Made by a program: the position numbers and the translations under genes. From Bacillota bacterium (lineage in GTDB: Bacteria > Bacillota > Clostridia > TANB77 > CAG-465), in the NCBI GenBank assembly GCA_023460515.1, contig JAEWPS010000038.1, positions 124,001 to 188,000 of the forward strand: a stretch of 64,000 bases of DNA, read 5' to 3'. Position 1 is the first letter of the stretch, and each line of letters starts with the position of its first letter. The notes under the pieces are model-generated. The model made no database searches. It had not been told where the DNA came from and worked only from the letters and a program-made list of their open reading frames with translations. Positions 46,001 through 54,233 of the stretch are shown piece after piece.

Positions 46001-47577
46001 AGACGAAGAATAGGATTTTGAAAATTTTCTTCTTGTCTTACTTTATTTAATGTACTTATTATTTTTTCTTCAACGACATCTAAAGCTTCTTTCTTATCTG
46101 ATAAAACCAAGACGTTTTTGTTATTTAGTATCATATCGAAAACAATAGCAGTTATTGTGTGACTTTTACCTGTTCCAGGAGGTCCTTGTACAACTACATA
46201 TTTACAATCATCTTTTTTTAATGCCTCTAAAATTTGTATTTGCTCGCTATTTAAAGAAATTGGTGCCTCAAATACTAATTTATCACCTAAATCCTTTTCT
46301 TCCCATTCATTTTCTACCGTAGTATTTATTTTTATAGGCTCATTAGTCATAAACCCATTTATTATATCATTAAATTCTGATCCAATTCCGGCATCATCGT
46401 CCAATATTTGTAAAATTTCTTCGTAATCATTAACTAAAGCATCATCCGACTTATCAAATACGTTTATATAAAAATTATTACTAAAAGCAATCAAGTCGTT
46501 TTTTAATATCACCTTTTCTGTAGAATCAAAATCAAATTCACCTTTAATTTTAAAATATGCTGTTATATCATTAAAAACTTTAGATATTAAGTTTTTCAAA
46601 TTATTTATTTCGGATAAATATATTATCCTTTCGCTAATAGAGTTAATTTTACCCGTTAAATTAATTGTATCTTTTAATTCTTGAGAAATAAATTCAATCG
46701 ATTTTTTATTTATAAAAATTTGTGAATCAAATGTTATTGTAAAGCTATTACCTTCGGTATTTAAAACTAGTTCAAAAGGTATGTAAAATATCGGGTATTT
46801 ATTTTTATTATATGTAATGTCAAAGAAAGAAAAATAAAACTCCTGTTTATCTAAAATTTTCTTTGTTGCATTCAAACTATTAATATCTAAAAACAAATCC
46901 GCTATATTGTATTCTTCAAAATATTTTTTTACTATATCTTTTAAATTTTCAGTATTTATAAAATCAACTAAATCTTTTATTTTTTTGTTTTCAATTTCAT
47001 TATCTTTAAACATTTCTATAATATCTGATATTTTATCTCCGAATACTATCATTATGCTTTTCATTAATGATTCTTTAATAGTTTCTAAATCTTGTTCTTG
47101 AATACCAATTTGAACCAAAAGTTCTGTAGATTCTTTAATATATTCGTCAACTATATTCTTTTCTATTAACGTCTCTAAAACATCTTTACTGTTATCCAGC
47201 AATATACTATTTGATAAATTTTTGTCTTTTAATATCTTTACAAGTTCTATAAAAAACTTTTTATTTATTTCTTTTAAATTTTCACTTGCAATCTCCGAAA
47301 TTTTATCTGTCAGTTTTGTCAATACTTTTTCATTTGGATTTGCTGTATATTCACCTTTTTTAACGTTTAAAGTATTTGTTTTAAAGCCATTAGTAATAAA
47401 TTTATTCATTGCAATTTCAAATTTATTATATCTTTTAAGATTGCAACCGACTAAAAAGTTATTTGAATCTGTTATTTGTATTTTTCTTTTTGGGGATTTT
47501 TGTTTGTGAAAATCTGTTTCAATAAAGTCCATAAAATACTTAACTATAGATTTGTTAAAGTTTACGTTGTTTTCCAT
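43096..47577 (-). CDS. Giant SF1 (Upf1-like) helicase with C-terminal nuclease and Zn ribbons
   Basis: 1493 residues from the ATG at 47575-47577, which has GGAGG five bases upstream; a start at 47616 would overlap the previous gene. About 440 N-terminal residues of unknown fold, Walker A VVQGPPGTGKSHT, a long helical insertion, motif II IIDEASQVS, LGDKKQF, IITPHTNQQ, TFDTCQGEERDII and RLNVGFSRSK. Then a DUF559/Vsr-like nuclease (VDFLL, IIIEYDGF, YRQKVLESYGYKFLRI), a C4 knuckle (CPKCKNI...CISC) and a topoisomerase-type ribbon (CPKCGSRMIKR...GCSKYPYC). Inferred defence effector, partner of the UvrD-like gene upstream. Confidence 0.8.
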   Translation of the reverse strand: MENNVNFNKSIVKYFMDFIETDFHKQKSPKRKIQITDSNNFLVGCNLKRYNKFEIAMNKFITNGFKTNTLNVKKGEYTANPNEKVLTKLTDKISEIASENLKEINKKFFIELVKILKDKNLSNSILLDNSKDVLETLIEKNIVDEYIKESTELLVQIGIQEQDLETIKESLMKSIMIVFGDKISDIIEMFKDNEIENKKIKDLVDFINTENLKDIVKKYFEEYNIADLFLDINSLNATKKILDKQEFYFSFFDITYNKNKYPIFYIPFELVLNTEGNSFTITFDSQIFINKKSIEFISQELKDTINLTGKINSISERIIYLSEINNLKNLISKVFNDITAYFKIKGEFDFDSTEKVILKNDLIAFSNNFYINVFDKSDDALVNDYEEILQILDDDAGIGSEFNDIINGFMTNEPIKINTTVENEWEEKDLGDKLVFEAPISLNSEQIQILEALKKDDCKYVVVQGPPGTGKSHTITAIVFDMILNNKNVLVLSDKKEALDVVEEKIISTLNKVRQEENFQNPILRLGKTGNTYSQILSQTSLDKIKNHYKTVKNNISEIERNIKKYANSIKSDLDYENLAYDKIKVEDIMELEVLENNISNLESKFCVEELLEKESYQEDFFEILQIIENIKKVENYNMIDNYVKLFELENNVIAGYDDLIELSKISEMFNECIKSNKYKYENLELLFCNYEELSIEKNIIIKEIINEYNEQESKLFGFLFNKNKIQSIRCKLEKTFPNHKFVDLKHDIKNLEFQQKIIDNILNENSSYGDNFLKIFQKLIIIKFNTEDVQKLVNFVNVIKDLKEKIMYYEKNFEKLNFKDLKKIDKEYENRIDKDYNELIRYLTLKNTITTDFSDIPISKYHSYKSSLENLVTFKTANILDSRVIEFNEKSRSTAKLIKEIIQKKQKFPKEEFEKLKYAFPCILAGIRDYAEYIPLESKMFDLVIIDEASQVSIAQSLPALLRAKKVLVLGDKKQFSNVKSNQAKTDINNEYLSIINESYRKTSFYNSAYQLKLDKFNIRSSILEFIEYIANYDTMLYKYFRGYKEIISYSNKYFYGNGLQVMKIRGKSIDEVIKFSYIEHDGKEELIPKSNMLEVKFIINELLKLVEQESSSSIGIITPHTNQQRLIKNEIDKLSCRSYLDDKLNLKIMTFDTCQGEERDIIFYSMVANPAADSLWGVFAKDFSEMDLEEDSKIKAQRLNVGFSRSKECIHFVLSKPIEDFKGEIGKALQHYNSIIEIAKKEKDVSEVDKKSKMEPLVLNWFYQTEFWKNNNQYVEFLPQFELGKYLKQLDNNYIHPLYCVDFLLIYKKTKELKIIIEYDGFKEHFEELLNVNVANYNDYYKEEDIYRQKVLESYGYKFLRINKFNIGNNPIETFDARINEVLETEINSSETFADKIKQVATELDNGNKKECPKCKNIRDINDFKDSNLISGQGKICISCKSVTDKTKSSKQLIENKFSCPKCGSRMIKRTGRYGTFYGCSKYPYCKYTHN

Positions 47578-47597
47578 TATTTCCTCCATATTTCTAT

Positions 47598-50177
47598 TTA
47601 TATTTTCTCCGTACAATTACATCCAGTACCATCATCTTTATAATTTGTACAACCCCAGAATTTTCTAGTTGAATCATCTCTTTTAGATTTTATTATCATA
47701 CAACCATCTTCACATTCACTGCAATAATGAATATCTTTTTTAATTTCTAAATCATTAGTCATAAAATCACATATTTCAGGTTCATTTGTACATGCCCATA
47801 TATTTATTTTTCCTTTTAGTTTTTTAGGCATATATTTAAGTGGAAATTTACATACTGGACAGAACTTATTTTTCATTTCTATTTTTTCTTTAGATATTTT
47901 AGTATCATATCTTACTTTATCACTATAATCTATCATTAATTCTTGTATAAACTTTGATGGTCTATTTAATGGAGATAATATAAATATTCTGTTTTTTGTT
48001 CTAGTAAGTGCTACATAAAATAGTCTTCTCTCTTCAGCATATTCTAAAGGTTCTTTTGGTACTTCTTCTATTAAGTTAAGAATTGGATCATTTTCTATTT
48101 GAGATGGGAATCCAAACTTATTGTTTGCTGCACTTATTAATATTACATTATCAAATCCTAAACCTTTTGATCTATGAGCAGTTAATATTGTTATATCTAA
48201 GTCAGGATATTTATTACATCTTATTTTATCTTTAGCATATCTTTTTTCAAATTTTTCAGATTGTATTAATTGATATTTTTCAAATTCATATCTACAAATA
48301 AGTAGTATTGATCCTTGCTTTCCGTTTTCATCTACTATCTTGTCCAATACTTTTATTAACAGATTAATTTTATTTTCTGTAGCTTTCTTTTCATCTTCAT
48401 ACCCGTATATGTATATTGGATTTGTTAGATGTTTCGGAGATATTAAATATTTTTTCTTTTGTATTGGATTCTTTTGAATAAAATCTCCAGCTACATCTAT
48501 TAGCTCTTGTGAATTTCTATATGTATGAGTTATTTTAAGTTCTTCTGCATATCCCATTAGTTCTTTAAATTTCAAAAAATATTCACTTGTAGAACCTGCG
48601 AAGGCAAATATAGATTGCCAGTCATCTCCCACAGCTATTACTTTACTATTAGTTACTTGAGATATTTTTTTAGTTAAGTTAAATCTTTGTTTTGCTATAT
48701 CTTGATACTCATCTACTATTATATATTTGTAATTTAACTTAATTTTATTTTTTTCTATATCATCTATTACATCAATAGCATTATTTATCATATCATTAAA
48801 GTCTATTTTATTTTCTTCTTTTAAAAACTTTTCATATTCAACATAAACATATTCAGCAATATCTATAAATATTTTTGAGCGAACATTATCTGTTCTATTC
48901 TTTAAATTTTTAAAGTCTTCATATTTCATACCTAAACCTTTAAATTTAGATATGAATTCAGATATAAAAAATATTAAATCGTTTATATACTTGTCCTTAC
49001 ATGTTTCTACTAACTTTTCATAAACTTCTTTGTAATTTCTATTTGTAAGTACAAAACCTACTTTTTCAAGCTCTTCTTTTAAATGAACTAACATTTCTCT
49101 TCCATCTTCATAATCTGGATATGTAGATATTAAAGCAGTATTGTATTTATGGTGAAGCATAATTTTTTCATTCATATTTTTCTCATATACTTCTAATTCG
49201 AAAGGTGTAAATATTTTACTTAATTTATTTTTACTATACATTCCAAAATGTTCTATGTATGCCTCTTTATCTCCTTTAATTATATGAAAATCTGGCATAT
49301 ATGGTTTGTTAAATATCTTAATCCTTCTGTTATATGCTTCTTCATATTTATATTCAATATTGTTTAAATATAAAAAATTAGCGATCATTACTTCTTGAAC
49401 AGATCTTAATGTTTCACCATTAATAGTTCTAACATATTTTTTAATTTTGTTAGCTTCAGTTTCAATATATCTTTCAATATTTCCTTTTAAAGTATTATAA
49501 TCTCTTGTCTTTTTATCTTCGATATATTCACTTATATTTTTGTAATTTAATGCTTCTTCTGGTATGTTCATGTAATAAGATAAAAAGTATAAAATGTTTT
49601 GTAATTGTTTTTCTTCTTTATATACTTTATTCATTATTATATCTGAAAAAACAGAGTATGTATTCTCTAATACAGAAGGTATGCTAGAAGCTTCTTTTCT
49701 CATTATTTCATAACCTAACGAATGAAAAGTTATTACTTTAGCAGGTATATTCATCTGCTTATTTATTTTTTCAACTAGTTCTTTTACTGCTTTATTGGTA
49801 TATGATATAACTATAATTTCTTCTGGTCTTACATTTTGTTTCTCCACTAAATATTTAACTTTAGCAGCAAGAGTGGTAGTCTTACCAGCTCCAGCACCTG
49901 CTACAACTAAACAGTAATCTTCATCTACTAAAACACAATTTCTTTGTTCATTATCTAACTTAATATTTTTATCCACTTTTTTTAATATGTTATCTAGGTA
50001 TTCTCTATATTCTTCTAACTTAGCATTAACGAAAGCGTTATTATGTCTTTCGACTTTAGCTTCAATATTATGTGAATATTCATCATCACATAAATTTAAT
50101 ATATTAACATAATCCTTCTTTGATATATATCTATCTTCAAGTAATAAATTATGAATTTTGTATGAAATATCATTCAT
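47598..50177 (-). CDS. UvrD/helicase IV-like protein with nuclease-like insertion and Zn ribbons
   Basis: 859 residues. Walker A VVAGAGAGKTTT (about 91-102), an inserted PD-(D/E)XK-like patch MPDFHIIKGDKEAYIEHFG (catalytic Lys replaced), motif II IIVDEYQDI, GDDWQSIFAFAGS, THTYRNSQ, LTAHRSKGLGFDNVILI and VALTRTKNRI. The last 90 residues hold two Cys-rich ribbons (CPVCKFPL...CTNEPEIC and CSECEDGC...GCTNYKDDGTGC). Helicase IV architecture with a topoisomerase-like tail. It starts the operon; the giant Upf1-like helicase follows after 20 bp. Confidence 0.82.
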   Translation of the reverse strand: MNDISYKIHNLLLEDRYISKKDYVNILNLCDDEYSHNIEAKVERHNNAFVNAKLEEYREYLDNILKKVDKNIKLDNEQRNCVLVDEDYCLVVAGAGAGKTTTLAAKVKYLVEKQNVRPEEIIVISYTNKAVKELVEKINKQMNIPAKVITFHSLGYEIMRKEASSIPSVLENTYSVFSDIIMNKVYKEEKQLQNILYFLSYYMNIPEEALNYKNISEYIEDKKTRDYNTLKGNIERYIETEANKIKKYVRTINGETLRSVQEVMIANFLYLNNIEYKYEEAYNRRIKIFNKPYMPDFHIIKGDKEAYIEHFGMYSKNKLSKIFTPFELEVYEKNMNEKIMLHHKYNTALISTYPDYEDGREMLVHLKEELEKVGFVLTNRNYKEVYEKLVETCKDKYINDLIFFISEFISKFKGLGMKYEDFKNLKNRTDNVRSKIFIDIAEYVYVEYEKFLKEENKIDFNDMINNAIDVIDDIEKNKIKLNYKYIIVDEYQDIAKQRFNLTKKISQVTNSKVIAVGDDWQSIFAFAGSTSEYFLKFKELMGYAEELKITHTYRNSQELIDVAGDFIQKNPIQKKKYLISPKHLTNPIYIYGYEDEKKATENKINLLIKVLDKIVDENGKQGSILLICRYEFEKYQLIQSEKFEKRYAKDKIRCNKYPDLDITILTAHRSKGLGFDNVILISAANNKFGFPSQIENDPILNLIEEVPKEPLEYAEERRLFYVALTRTKNRIFILSPLNRPSKFIQELMIDYSDKVRYDTKISKEKIEMKNKFCPVCKFPLKYMPKKLKGKINIWACTNEPEICDFMTNDLEIKKDIHYCSECEDGCMIIKSKRDDSTRKFWGCTNYKDDGTGCNCTEKI

Positions 50178-50301
50178 ATAATTATCTCACCTTTTCTTTT
50201 GTATTCAGTTCATTTACATTAAATTCATTATACAATGAAAAATTTTTTTTAGCAATAAGACTTTGTTATATTTTGTAAAATAATGTTTATATATTAAAAA
50301 A

Positions 50302-50331
50302 ATCCTAGATATTCCATTAATGTTCTTGGAT
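50302..50331 (-). terminator. Terminator of the DUF4041/unknown operon
   Basis: ATCCTAGA (50302-50309) and TCTTGGAT (50324-50331) with one mismatch, then T7 on the minus strand. It separates this operon from the helicase pair. Confidence 0.65.
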
Positions 50332-50403
50332 AAATTTAAGATAAGTAAATATCTAAAGTTATTAATTATTATTTTAGTTATATAAACTGTTCTATAATGG
50401 CTT

Positions 50404-51168
50404 CTAATTATACATATATAATACTTCTCCTTTAATAGCTGGACCTTTTTCTTTTATAATAAGTTTTTCTTGTTCTACAACATTCATCTTTCTTCTTAAA
50501 TCTCTACTAATTTTAAATACATCTTTCATAAAATCCAAAAGAATAATTTCTTGTTCTTCACTATATTTTCTTTCTACTAGTAAAACAACATTTATTTCTT
50601 CTTCAAATAATTCTTGAAAATCATTAAAATCAATACAAAGGTCTTCTATTTTAATTTGCGATGTTACTATATAATTTTTGTCATCACTAAAATAAATAGG
50701 CGATGCACTCTTAGTATTGAATATATAATTAAATAATTGCTTATTGTTTGAATCTTCTAAGTCAACTTGATTTTCTATCATACCTTTAAACAATTCATTT
50801 TGCTTAATAGACGTTATAAGCTCAATATTATCATTTTCCGAAGTTGGTTGAAGCATCTTTGCTTTAAATTTTATTAATTGTCCTGAAAATATATGTTCTG
50901 CTTCTTCAAAATCAAATTCAATAATTCCGGTTTCATCTTCTAAAATCTTACTTTCAAACATTCTATACAAATCCATTTTATCATTTTTTATGCTTTGGGT
51001 ATTTGTTGTGGATGTTTCTCCATTTATAGTTATAGGCTTTATATCTATTCCTGCACCTTTAACATTTTTATTTACTAAAACTGATTCTTCTGCTATTTTT
51101 ATCCCTATTTGTTTTGATAATTTTATTAATAAATTCTCGTTAATATATATATCATTTTTAAACAACAT
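50404..51168 (-). CDS. Unknown 254-aa island protein, possibly DUF6414-like
   Basis: Started at the ATG at 51166-51168 with GGGAG at good spacing. A soluble protein: MLFKNDIYINENLLIKLSKQ, then GETSTTNTQS followed by a helix (KMDLYRMFESKI) and beta-rich domain (IEFDFEEAEHIFSGQLIKFKAKM, NDNIELITSIKQ). The layout (short N-terminal segment, Ser/Thr linker, OB-like region) recalls DUF6414 proteins of defence islands, but identity is not clear enough to assert. It follows the DUF4041 gene by 26 bases and ends in a terminator. Confidence 0.6.
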   Translation of the reverse strand: MLFKNDIYINENLLIKLSKQIGIKIAEESVLVNKNVKGAGIDIKPITINGETSTTNTQSIKNDKMDLYRMFESKILEDETGIIEFDFEEAEHIFSGQLIKFKAKMLQPTSENDNIELITSIKQNELFKGMIENQVDLEDSNNKQLFNYIFNTKSASPIYFSDDKNYIVTSQIKIEDLCIDFNDFQELFEEEINVVLLVERKYSEEQEIILLDFMKDVFKISRDLRRKMNVVEQEKLIIKEKGPAIKGEVLYMYN

Positions 51169-51194
51169 TTTTAACATCTCCCTTACGTCGAATA

Positions 51195-52613
51195 TTATAT
51201 TGATTCATCATCTGTAAATTCAATAATTTCATTATCTTCATATACATCATCTGTAGATAGAGATTCTCTAAATTCTTCTGCTATCATTGTTTTATTAAAC
51301 TCTGCTGTAGGATCAACATTTCTTACAATTTTTTCTAATTCTTCAATATTGACTTTAAAAAACTCTTTCCTTCTGTTAACCTTATTTAGTCTACTTTTAT
51401 TTAAAATTTGATGCATTTTAAATTCTAGCAATACTGCATCTTCAGAAAATATAAAACTATGCACATCAAATTTAAAAGGAACACTTGCATCTCCTAATTC
51501 ATTTATTCTATCTTGTGGTTCTAATCTCCTAGTCATTCCAATTTTAAATATATCTTCACCAAAAGCTCCTAAATTGCTAATTACATAAACAGTACCAGCT
51601 TTTCCATTTTGTAGATTTACTATTTCTTCTTTTTTTATAATTACTTCAGCTAGTTTCGATTGTAGTTCTAAAATCCTAGTATTTAATTTTGCTAATTCAT
51701 TTTCATCTACTGTATTGTTTATAACTTGACTTACTTTTTCTATTTCATTTTTGAACTTTTCTTCTTCTTTTTCAACTTTTTTCTTTTCTATTTCTAAAGC
51801 TTTTCTTTCTTCGGTTTCTTGTCTCATTTGTTCTCTAATAGCTAATTGTTCTTGACGTGATTGCTCTTTTTTTACATAATAGTTATATTCAATTTTAATA
51901 GCATTTATAAATAGATATTCTACTTGTCCTATAAATTTAGTTAACGTACTTAGTATATTTTGATTTCCTTCTCCTACTATAACCAAATACTTTTCTATTG
52001 TCTTTTTAAATTTATCAATTGCATTATCTAATTTTTCATATTTTAAATCAATTATTATATTCTGTAGTTCTGCTCTTAAAGCAATTACCATTAAATCATA
52101 TATAGTTTTGTTTGCTTTTGTCGTATATCTAGAGGAGTATAATTGTAATAACTTATCAATTTCCTTTTCATTTTGCCTATATGCTTTTTGAAGATCTAAT
52201 ACATTCATACAATTAAGTTTTAGAATTACAGATGGAGCTAATTCATCTAATTCCTTTTCATGTTCGTAAGGTATTTTATAGTCAGACAATTGTAAATATT
52301 CATTTAAATACTTAGATATTGAGTATTCTATACTTTTATATGTCTCTTTAGTCTTACTTAATTTATTTATAGATGTATTAAGTTGATTGTTCTTAGATTG
52401 AATATCTTCATTTAAAGTTGATATTTTTTCTTCCAGTGATTTTATTGTTAATTCATCTTTTTCTATATTCTGCATATTAGCTAAAACTAATTTTTCAGTC
52501 TGTTCATATTCGGTTATTCCTAGTTCATCAATTTTCTTCTTTAAATTTTCATTTTCTACTTTTATATTTTTAATATTAAAAATATCTTTAATAGTTTGAA
52601 TTAATTCTTTCAT
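51195..52613 (-). CDS. DUF4041 coiled-coil protein with GIY-YIG-type (MUG113/T5orf172) domain
   Basis: 472 residues: N-terminal coiled coil (about 15-90), the DUF4041 helical domain (about 100-245), a second coiled coil very rich in Glu/Lys/Gln (250-345), and a C-terminal nuclease-like domain: GTVYVISNLGAFGEDIFKIG with MTRRLEPQDRINELGDASVP and FDVHSFIFSEDAVLLEFKMH. The Tyr, Gly, Arg and Glu residues of the MUG113/T5orf172 site are visible. DUF4041-GIY proteins are frequent in phage and defence loci. The promoter has 0A-box-like sites. Confidence 0.85.
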   Translation of the reverse strand: MKELIQTIKDIFNIKNIKVENENLKKKIDELGITEYEQTEKLVLANMQNIEKDELTIKSLEEKISTLNEDIQSKNNQLNTSINKLSKTKETYKSIEYSISKYLNEYLQLSDYKIPYEHEKELDELAPSVILKLNCMNVLDLQKAYRQNEKEIDKLLQLYSSRYTTKANKTIYDLMVIALRAELQNIIIDLKYEKLDNAIDKFKKTIEKYLVIVGEGNQNILSTLTKFIGQVEYLFINAIKIEYNYYVKKEQSRQEQLAIREQMRQETEERKALEIEKKKVEKEEEKFKNEIEKVSQVINNTVDENELAKLNTRILELQSKLAEVIIKKEEIVNLQNGKAGTVYVISNLGAFGEDIFKIGMTRRLEPQDRINELGDASVPFKFDVHSFIFSEDAVLLEFKMHQILNKSRLNKVNRRKEFFKVNIEELEKIVRNVDPTAEFNKTMIAEEFRESLSTDDVYEDNEIIEFTDDESI

Positions 52614-52678
52614 TTTTCAAATTCCTTTCATATTATCAATAATTGATAATATTTCCTGCTATATAAAATAACATTATA

Positions 52679-52734
52679 ATTATACCACCTTCATCGACAA
52701 TATTCTTTAGCGAATGCTGTCTAGTTTTGTCGAA
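52679..52734 (-). promoter_or_regulatory. Promoter of the DUF4041 operon with 0A-box-like sites
   Basis: Extended -10 TGGTATAAT (TATAAT at 52679-52684). TTGTCGAT (complement of 52693-52699) lies ten bases above it, and an exact TTCGACA (complement of 52728-52734) lies further up. The layout and spacing of -10, TTGTCGAT and TTCGACAAAACT match 53458-53513. Confidence 0.6.
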
Positions 52735-52818
52735 ATAGCAAAACACACCCTATAACTTTTAATTATAGAGTGTATAAGTTATTCAATTTATCATATAGTA
52801 AATCTTGTTGTTGTCAAC

Positions 52819-52837
52819 TGCAGTCACTTTGCAGTCA
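52819..52837. repeat. Right copy of 19-bp direct repeat flanking the defence island
   Basis: TGCAGTCACTTTGCAGTCA; one difference from 35979-35997. Confidence 0.75.
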
Positions 52838-52851
52838 TTGCCTCTTTAACT

Positions 52852-52911
52852 AACCTGTAACCCCTGATACACCTAAGTTTGTCCATCTGGGTGTTACTTT
52901 CTTTGCAGGTT
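52852..52911. other. Nested inverted repeat just outside the right repeat
   Basis: Outer arms AACCTG (52852-52857) and CAGGTT (52906-52911). The inner arms GTAACCCCTGAT (52857-52868) and ATCTGGGTGTTAC (52885-52897) form a stem with one bulge and one mismatch. No U tract, so not an intrinsic terminator. It could be an old attachment-site arm, a transcript structure or a leftover of an insertion. The remaining part of 52614-52935 holds the promoter and right repeat. Confidence 0.5.
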
Positions 52912-52935
52912 ATATTCTTCAAAGCGAGTATGCGC

Positions 52936-53328
52936 TTATATATCACATTTCAAACATTTATTTCTATGAACACATATTAAAGCATCGCATTTTTCACATT
53001 TCCACTTTTTTTGTTCATTTACTAAAAATTCTTCTATTCCAATAATTTTAATATTATTTAAATTTTCTATCATACTCATGTTATATTTATTTTTATATCT
53101 TTCATCTAATTGTTTTAATCTCTTACAAGGATAATTTTTACATTCATAACATTGTCTTGGATTTATACTCTTCTTATTTTCACAATTTTTTATAACGCAC
53201 TTTTGGCAATGTTTGGGCATATTAAAATCATTAGAATTACATCCCAAACATCTTTTTTTATCTCTTTGATATGCTAAGCATAAAGTACAATTCATTCCAC
53301 AAGGAGCAATCATATTAATATCTATCAT
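52936..53328 (-). CDS. DUF3795 Cys-rich protein
   Basis: 130 residues starting MIDINMIAPCGMNCTLC, the signature of DUF3795 (APCGxxCxxC). Further CxxC groups follow: CLGC, CQKCVIKNC, CYECKNYPC, CEKC and CLKC, giving many potential metal ligands. Function unknown; presumed zinc or iron binding, cytosolic. Its promoter region is nearly the twin of the DUF4041 one. Confidence 0.85.
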   Translation of the reverse strand: MIDINMIAPCGMNCTLCLAYQRDKKRCLGCNSNDFNMPKHCQKCVIKNCENKKSINPRQCYECKNYPCKRLKQLDERYKNKYNMSMIENLNNIKIIGIEEFLVNEQKKWKCEKCDALICVHRNKCLKCDI

Positions 53329-53457
53329 TGTTTTATTTCTCCTTTTAAATAATTATTAATCTATTTTATCTTGCAATTTATCTATATTATTTTTATTCTC
53401 ATCATAAGTTTCATATTTTTTTATAAATTAAATTTAAAGTAAGAATTTATTATTTTA

Positions 53458-53513
53458 ATTATATCACTTTAATCGACAAAATTATATAGAATATGTCGTC
53501 GAGTTTTGTCGAA
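53458..53513 (-). promoter_or_regulatory. Promoter of the DUF3795 gene with 0A-box-like sites
   Basis: Extended -10 TGATATAAT (TATAAT at 53458-53463), TTGTCGAT (53472-53478 complement) and TTCGACA (53507-53513 complement), same order and spacing as 52679-52734. Confidence 0.6.
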
Positions 53514-53551
53514 CATAGATAAATAACGTAAATTTTCAAAAAAAATATACC

Positions 53552-53578
53552 CAAAATATTAGATTGACTAATATTTTG
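53552..53578 (-). terminator. Terminator of the 109-aa gene
   Basis: CAAAATATTAG/CTAATATTTTG, 11 perfect pairs with a 5-nt loop. A T8 run follows a few bases later on the minus strand. Confidence 0.75.
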
Positions 53579-53607
53579 AGCACATTTAAATTTTTAATGT
53601 AACTTAG

Positions 53608-53937
53608 TTAAAATTTATAAGTACCTTCCGAGTCCATACAGATAACTATTTTACTAGAATTAATATCTTTTAAAAAAGTTTTTACTAAAGCTTCAGTAAC
53701 GCGGGTTTTACCATAGTGGCTGCGAAGATCTTCCTTCATGTTAAAGGTTCTAGTGATTGTAGAATTACTAAGTGTAACTTCAACCCTAGAAGCTTTAACT
53801 AAAACCCAGTAACCGTTCCGCTGCTCTTTAATGTAGTAACCATTTTCTAAATATTTTTCAATATCCCTACGTTTACCTTGCTTTTCAATAGTATCTGATT
53901 TCTCATAATTTACGGATGTAACAGTTGCTTTCTCCAT
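53608..53937 (-). CDS. Unknown 109-aa protein
   Basis: A soluble, charged protein (MEKATVTSVNYEKSDTIEKQ at the start; DIEKYLENGYYIKEQRNGYWVLVKASRVEVTL; KIVICMDSEGTYKF at the end). Arg- and Lys-rich, with a possible small beta domain around NGYWVLVKAS. Its codons contain more G/C (CGG-type arginine codons, GCG) than neighbouring genes, hinting at transfer. A perfect consensus promoter and own terminator show that it is expressed alone. No family recognised. Confidence 0.6.
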   Translation of the reverse strand: MEKATVTSVNYEKSDTIEKQGKRRDIEKYLENGYYIKEQRNGYWVLVKASRVEVTLSNSTITRTFNMKEDLRSHYGKTRVTEALVKTFLKDINSSKIVICMDSEGTYKF

Positions 53938-53982
53938 AATATACCTCCAATTGTAGATTTATTAGTTATTTTTAATCATAAC

Positions 53983-54011
53983 ATTATAGCATACTTATGT
54001 AACTTTGTCAA
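53983..54011 (-). promoter_or_regulatory. Consensus sigma-A promoter of the 109-aa gene
   Basis: TTGACA (54006-54011), 17 bp, TATAAT (53983-53988) on the minus strand. The remaining part of 54012-54186 shows nothing else. Confidence 0.8.
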
Positions 54012-54189
54012 CCAAAATTATTTGATTTAATAGTATTAACCTATATCTATTTAAATTGAATTACTTAAAATTTCACTAAATATATTTTTAATTTCAAATT
54101 CAAAAGGTATTAAATTATATTTAAATATAAATACATTTTCATAAATTTAGAAGCAATTAACTCTATAATATTCTGTAATATAAATGAAA

Positions 54190-54223
54190 AAGTAAGTTTA
54201 AGCATCTATTGCTTTAACTTACT
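54190..54223 (-). terminator. Terminator of the gerQ-cwlJ operon
   Basis: AGTAAGTTTAAGC (54191-54203) and GCTTTAACTTACT (54211-54223), one mismatch, followed by T5 on the minus strand. Confidence 0.8.
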
Positions 54224-54233
54224 TTCAAAACTA

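Larger units (their letters stand above)
35979..52837. mobile_element. Putative integrated defence island between direct repeats
   Basis: A 16.9-kb segment bounded by an 18/19-identical direct repeat. It contains only defence-like genes, one integrase relic and one hsdR relic, whereas both flanks hold ordinary chromosomal genes. This fits an old integrative element whose recombinase has decayed. The position of the integrase relic in the middle (42.2-43.0 kb) rather than at an end suggests several insertion events, so the borders are an inference. Confidence 0.45.
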
